A stretch of DNA of 64,000 bases from an uncultured Treponema sp. GTDB lineage: Bacteria; Spirochaetota; Spirochaetia; Treponematales; Treponemataceae. The notes under the pieces are model-generated. The model saw only the letters and a program-made list of their open reading frames with translations. It ran no database searches and was not told where the DNA came from. Below, in pieces: positions 60,605 to 64,000 of the stretch; positions within the stretch are counted from its first letter, which is position 1, and every line of letters starts with the position of its first letter. Made by a program: the position numbers and the translations under genes. The stretch covers positions 1-64,000 of the forward strand of contig CAMKEG010000004.1 of the NCBI GenBank assembly GCA_946411505.1, written 5' to 3'.

Positions 60605-60620
60605 GCCCGCTTACGCGGGC
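60605..60620. repeat. REP-like hairpin CCGCTnnCGCGG, copy 3
   Basis: GCCCGC-TTAC-GCGGGC followed by TGGCAATC. Confidence 0.45.
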
Positions 60621-60664
60621 TGGCAATCAAGGCCCGCTTCGCTAAAAGCCTTGACTCGTTCTTT

Positions 60665-60695
60665 TTGCGGCGCGAATATAATTTTCGCGCCGCAA
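60665..60695. repeat. 12-bp perfect hairpin at the convergent gap
   Basis: TTGCGGCGCGAA-TATAATT-TTCGCGCCGCAA directly after the ArsR gene (minus). It lacks a T-tract but could stop transcription from both sides. Confidence 0.5.
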
Positions 60696-60699
60696 TAAG

Positions 60700-61110
60700 C
60701 TACGCGGATTTTATCATGTCGCGGGCTTTGGCGACCAAGCTCTCCAAGGCCGCGTCTTCTATAACCTCGTCTTGGTTTGCGTCAATAGTCTTTAGGTGTT
60801 GAAGCAAAACATTGACCAAGTTTTCAATCTTTGCGATTTTGTCTTTGGCGTCCAACGAATAATAGACTTGCGTTCCGTCTTTGCGGGAATTGATGATGCG
60901 CGCGGCCTTAAGCACCTTTAGGTGGTGGCTTACGGCCGGGCGCGAAAGGCGGGTTTTTCCGCTAAGCTCAGTCACGTTCTTTCCCTTGGAACCGGCGTAA
61001 AAGAGCTTTAGCAGAATCAACAGGCGCTCTGAATCAGCAAGAGCCTGAAAAATGGGAATAAAATCATTTACATTTTTGAACAAAGTTAAAAGTTCTTCTT
61101 CCTGATTCAT
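60700..61110 (-). CDS. ArsR-family winged-helix repressor
   Basis: A 136-residue ArsR-type protein. The helix-turn-helix is NVTELSGKTRLSRPAVSHHLKVLKAARII, followed by the wing GTQVYYSL. No metal-binding Cys pattern is visible, so the signal is probably not a metal. Last gene of the envelope operon, 17 nt after the barrel gene, and probably its regulator. Confidence 0.85.
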   Translation of the reverse strand: MNQEEELLTLFKNVNDFIPIFQALADSERLLILLKLFYAGSKGKNVTELSGKTRLSRPAVSHHLKVLKAARIINSRKDGTQVYYSLDAKDKIAKIENLVNVLLQHLKTIDANQDEVIEDAALESLVAKARDMIKSA

Positions 61111-61127
61111 AAGTCGCCTGCGAAAAA

Positions 61128-62840
61128 TTAGAATGTGTAGTTGACGGCCAACTGCACAAAGCTGTTGTCAAGCCAGCCGTAGAACTCGCTGTATTCGTTT
61201 TTGTCGAAGCAGTGGATAATCATGCCGCTGGCCGAGGCTTTCCAGCCGTCGCGAACCTTGAACGAAAGTTCGGGCATTACAATCAAGTCGTAGTGCTCGA
61301 TTCCGTAAATCGCCTTGACTGTCGCGGTGATTTTCTCGTAGTAGAAGGTGTCCTGCAACTGCATTACAATCTTGTGGTTTGTGTGATAGCCCGCGGGATC
61401 GTAGTCAACGTCGTTGGTGTAAGAGCCGGCGATTTCCTTATATCCATAGCCCTTTATAAAAGCCTTTACGTTTGAAGTTCCGCCCAAGATGTAAGTTCCC
61501 GTTCCCTGAACGTTGAGAGTCACGTTGTGAATTGGGAGGCCTACGTCAAAGCCAAAGAGGTAGCCAATGCTGTTGTTGCGTGTCCAAGGGTCGGAGCCGT
61601 CAAAGTCCTTTGTCATGTTGTAAACGCCTTCGGCGCGGATTGTGAAAGGTCCGAGAGCGGTCTGCATGTCAAGGCCGAATGACTGCAATTCGTCATACTT
61701 TAGAGTAATGTCGCCATAATATTTTGGTCCGTTGTCCAAAGCGGCTTGAGCTGAGGCTAAAGCGGCAGCGGCAGCGGCGGCTTGTCCTGCGGCGGTGTAT
61801 TTGGCGTAGGCTTGCATGTAGCCGGAATACGCTTGTAACGCAGCTCCAATGTTGGCCTGAGAGTCTGCGTACGCCTGGCCGTTGGCGCTTACGCTCTTGT
61901 AGCGACCGTTGTAGTAAGAAACGCCAAAGTCGAACAAGCCGAGAGTGAAGTTAAAGTAGCCGCCGAACTGGCCGTAGCGAAGCGAGTTTGTGTTGGGGTA
62001 AAGGTCGTCGGCTGAGAATGAAGAAACTTGACTCAATACGCCAAGGCTTTTCTGGTTCAAGCTTCCATTGCCATAGTTAATCCAAAAGTTTGAGCCGCCG
62101 TCAGTGCCGTAGCGTATATTAGTATGAGGCGTCAAAGAGTCTTCATTAAAGCCGCAGCCTGCCGCGTAAAGCGCTTGCGATGTTTTTATTGCGGTCACTT
62201 TTTTTGTTAAAGTGTCAACTTTCGACGGTTTCCACGGACCTTTTGAAGCGTATGTGTCGCCGTGCATAATCGGGGTGTAAATTGCCTCAAAGCGGAAGCC
62301 TAGCGGGCTGTTGTACTGCGCGCGGAACATGTACTCAGAGTTGCGGCGGTCAAGGTAGTCGGGAACCAAGAAGTCGTAGTAGTTGTTGGAGTTGAAGTTG
62401 TCAAGCACGTGAAGCTTGTCGCCTTTTCCCCAAACGACTTTCATCTTTCCGGCGCTCAAAACCCAGTTGCCTACAAACAAGTCCGCGCTGAATTCGTCGA
62501 GAATCATCTCATTGTCGTAGCGCAAGGTCTGCTCGTCAAAGCGCAACTTTGAGCTGAACTTTGTTGCGTTGCCTTCGTAGTCAAAGCCAAGCTTTAGTTT
62601 TGGAATGGCGTAAACCGGTGTGTCGGCGCCTTCTACAGCTTTGTTTTCTACATATTTTCCGACATACGCGCGGCCGGCCAAATTGGCGTCTCCGCTAATT
62701 TTGAATCGGTCCCAAAATGTCGGTTCAGATGTTTCCTCAACAGAGGACTCGTCGCTTCCCCAATCGTCTTGGGCATAAACATTCGCCGCCAACAAGGCGC
62801 AGGCCAAGCTTACAGCGAAAATCTTTTTGCATACAGTCAT
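61128..62840 (-). CDS. Outer-membrane beta-barrel protein
   Basis: A 570-residue secreted protein with a signal peptide ending NVYAQ. Alternating strands follow and the C-terminus is FVQLAVNYTF, ending in Phe as required for barrel assembly. An Ala-rich helical insertion (about 345-375, AAGQAAAAAAALASAQ) lies mid-protein, likely a surface loop. GGAG lies 6 nt before ATG 62840. Works with the adjacent exporter and LolA-like protein. Confidence 0.78.
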   Translation of the reverse strand: MTVCKKIFAVSLACALLAANVYAQDDWGSDESSVEETSEPTFWDRFKISGDANLAGRAYVGKYVENKAVEGADTPVYAIPKLKLGFDYEGNATKFSSKLRFDEQTLRYDNEMILDEFSADLFVGNWVLSAGKMKVVWGKGDKLHVLDNFNSNNYYDFLVPDYLDRRNSEYMFRAQYNSPLGFRFEAIYTPIMHGDTYASKGPWKPSKVDTLTKKVTAIKTSQALYAAGCGFNEDSLTPHTNIRYGTDGGSNFWINYGNGSLNQKSLGVLSQVSSFSADDLYPNTNSLRYGQFGGYFNFTLGLFDFGVSYYNGRYKSVSANGQAYADSQANIGAALQAYSGYMQAYAKYTAAGQAAAAAAALASAQAALDNGPKYYGDITLKYDELQSFGLDMQTALGPFTIRAEGVYNMTKDFDGSDPWTRNNSIGYLFGFDVGLPIHNVTLNVQGTGTYILGGTSNVKAFIKGYGYKEIAGSYTNDVDYDPAGYHTNHKIVMQLQDTFYYEKITATVKAIYGIEHYDLIVMPELSFKVRDGWKASASGMIIHCFDKNEYSEFYGWLDNSFVQLAVNYTF

Positions 62841-62955
62841 AATCATCTCCTTTAACTGTAATGTAGATTTTTACTTTTATTAATAGGAAAATTATAGCGT
62901 TTTTTGCGGTATATTGTAAATGGCGCGGGCTGAATGTCCCGCGCCTTGACCGTTC

Positions 62956-63750
62956 CTACTTTGAAACCTTTCCGTTCTGCAAGAAGCCCTTGCTGAAGTA
63001 AGCGGGGTTTATAGGCTCGTCAAACTTGAGGCGCTCTTCGCTCATGACAAGTTGGGTCTTGTGGCCGGTCTCAAGGTTTGTCATTTCGTTGACAAGCGGA
63101 GTGGGATAGCCCTTGATTACCTTGAGGCTCTTCACTTCCAAAACCTTGCAAATCTTTCCTGTCTTCTTGCTGTACATTTCTACGTAAACCGGAACCCAAG
63201 TGTCCTTGTCAACCCAAGAAATGCGGTAGGCGTACTGGGCTTCCTTGAGGTCTTTGGGAGTTGACTTTACTTTGGCGCAGTTGGCGAATCCGTTCTTGGC
63301 TTCCGTTTCGGCAAGCAATTCATGGGTGTCGGCGTCCACGGCGCGTGTTGACATGTCGTCGTATGTGGCGTCGCTTCCCATGAACGAGCTTGAGCCTTGG
63401 CTGGCGGCAACCGGGCGCACTGTTCCGACGTCAGGCAAGAAGATGAACTTTGTGTCCGGGCCGGAAGCGTTTTCCTTTTGGCTAAAGCGGGTTCCCTTTA
63501 CGCTGGCGGGAGTGTTGAACTGCATTACGACTGTTGAAAGTCCGCCCTCGTTCTTTCCCCATTCGTCGATTACGCGGACTTCCTTGGCGCCGCTCTTTTC
63601 AATCAAAATCATCTGAACCTGGGCGCGTGTGAAGGCCGGCTTTTTGACGTCGTCGGCGTTCTGCATTACTGTTCTTCCGTCAAGGGCGAAAGCCATTGTT
63701 CCAACTGTGAGAGCGGCGGCGGCCGCTACGATAATTTTTGTCATTTTCAT
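62956..63750 (-). CDS. Outer-membrane lipoprotein-sorting-like protein
   Basis: A 264-residue periplasmic protein with a signal peptide (AAAAALTVGTMAFA). The fold pattern with MILIEKSGAKEVRVIDEWG, FNTPASVKGTRFS and KTGKICKVLEVKSLKVIKGYPTP matches COG2834 (LolA/LolB-like). It is encoded between the MMPL-type exporter and the barrel, a recurrent set. AAGGAGG precedes the ATG. Confidence 0.78.
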   Translation of the reverse strand: MKMTKIIVAAAAALTVGTMAFALDGRTVMQNADDVKKPAFTRAQVQMILIEKSGAKEVRVIDEWGKNEGGLSTVVMQFNTPASVKGTRFSQKENASGPDTKFIFLPDVGTVRPVAASQGSSSFMGSDATYDDMSTRAVDADTHELLAETEAKNGFANCAKVKSTPKDLKEAQYAYRISWVDKDTWVPVYVEMYSKKTGKICKVLEVKSLKVIKGYPTPLVNEMTNLETGHKTQLVMSEERLKFDEPINPAYFSKGFLQNGKVSK

Positions 63751-63830
63751 AAATCTACCCTCCTTAAGGTAAATAGTTTATTTAAGTTTTTCCGCCAGCT
63801 TTTTAAAAGCGGCGGAATGACATTACAATA

Positions 63831-64000
63831 TTAGTTCTTTTTCTCTTCCTTTGGCCTGATGAACTTGGGATCAAAGGCGTTGAGAACGCCGGGGATTACC
63901 GTCATTGCCAAGAAAGAGCTGGAGAACATTACGATGGCGACCAGCAAGCCGATGCATCTCAAAATCTGGAAGTTTGAGAAGAGCAAGACCAAGAAGCCCA
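63831..64000 (-). CDS. MMPL/RND-type exporter, C-terminal end (partial)
   Basis: Minus-strand frame from the right edge to a stop at 63831: FLVLLFSNFQILRCIGLLVA, then a helix IVMFSSSFLAMTVIPGVLNAF and a charged tail KFIRPKEEKKN. Last helices of an RND-type exporter; the rest is beyond the window. Confidence 0.65.
   Translation of the reverse strand, partial: GFLVLLFSNFQILRCIGLLVAIVMFSSSFLAMTVIPGVLNAFDPKFIRPKEEKKN

Noticed and set aside
1..64000. tRNA or rRNA genes
   Set aside because: I looked in the gaps for TTCRA-type T-loops and CCA ends and for rRNA words and found none I could support.

Overview
The window looks like the replication-origin region of a Treponema-like spirochaete, probably a host-associated, non-pallidum type. 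Gene content supports this: dnaN and dnaA back to back with gyrB-gyrA, an rpmH-rnpA-yidD-yidC-jag block nearby, a bacterial XPB helicase operon, a fused cyclophilin-FKBP lipoprotein, EarP, and an MMPL exporter set with an outer-membrane barrel. This is inferred from protein families only; no database search was possible.

Layout. 1-4.4 kb: lipoprotein hydrolase, flavodoxin with a divergent LysR regulator, small EamA-type transporter, flavin-binding protein and YbaK-type deacylase. 4.4-10.5 kb: a minus-strand operon of XPB helicase, its partner, a HAD phosphatase and an Rsm22-type methyltransferase. 10.7-16.6 kb: Rpn nuclease, deoxyinosine glycosylase, TcdA, a YefM-YoeB pair, a large exporter and a cysteine hydrolase. 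16.6-29.6 kb: an AT-rich defence/mobile island. It holds an ATPase plus PD-(D/E)XK pair, a possible small RNA, a serine invertase, and a two-gene modification system (PLD-SNF2 helicase plus Eco57I-like methylase). The last ~155 codons of the methylase are mirrored by an inverted, silent, in-frame alternative cassette. An XRE regulator with a zinc metalloprotease follows. 29.8-34.2 kb: HU-like protein, Fic protein, DUF4143 ATPase and EarP. 35-40.2 kb: immunophilin, jag, yidC, yidD, rnpA, rpmH. 40.4-48 kb: lipoproteins, rsmG, a TPR-Mrr protein, a YhhN protein, a DUF721 protein and recF. 48.1-55.5 kb: dnaN, oriC, dnaA, gyrB, gyrA. 55.5-56.2 kb: four perfect parS sites and a possible small RNA. 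56-64 kb: hydrolase, U32 protein, HAD phosphatase, argC, then an ArsR-controlled envelope operon running off the right edge.

Main result: the methylase gene at 20.9-24.6 kb appears to be a DNA-inversion switch. Sixteen-base inverted repeats at 20486-20501 and 21404-21419 lie in the same codon phase in the active gene and in the silent cassette, so inverting the 934 bp between them would replace the distal half of the target-recognition region without breaking the reading frame. A Mpi/Hin-type serine invertase lies just outside the segment. If it works, the cell changes the DNA sequence recognised by its modification/defence system.

A second general result concerns promoters. Several genes have a -10 hexamer exactly 6 nt before the ATG (LysR, EamA, DUF4143 ATPase, the 41.9-kb protease, the 56.2-kb hydrolase), so leaderless mRNAs appear common here. 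The origin itself is well resolved: three DnaA boxes at a 19-bp pitch, a GC-rich octamer, six DnaA-trio units and a 24-bp AT palindrome.
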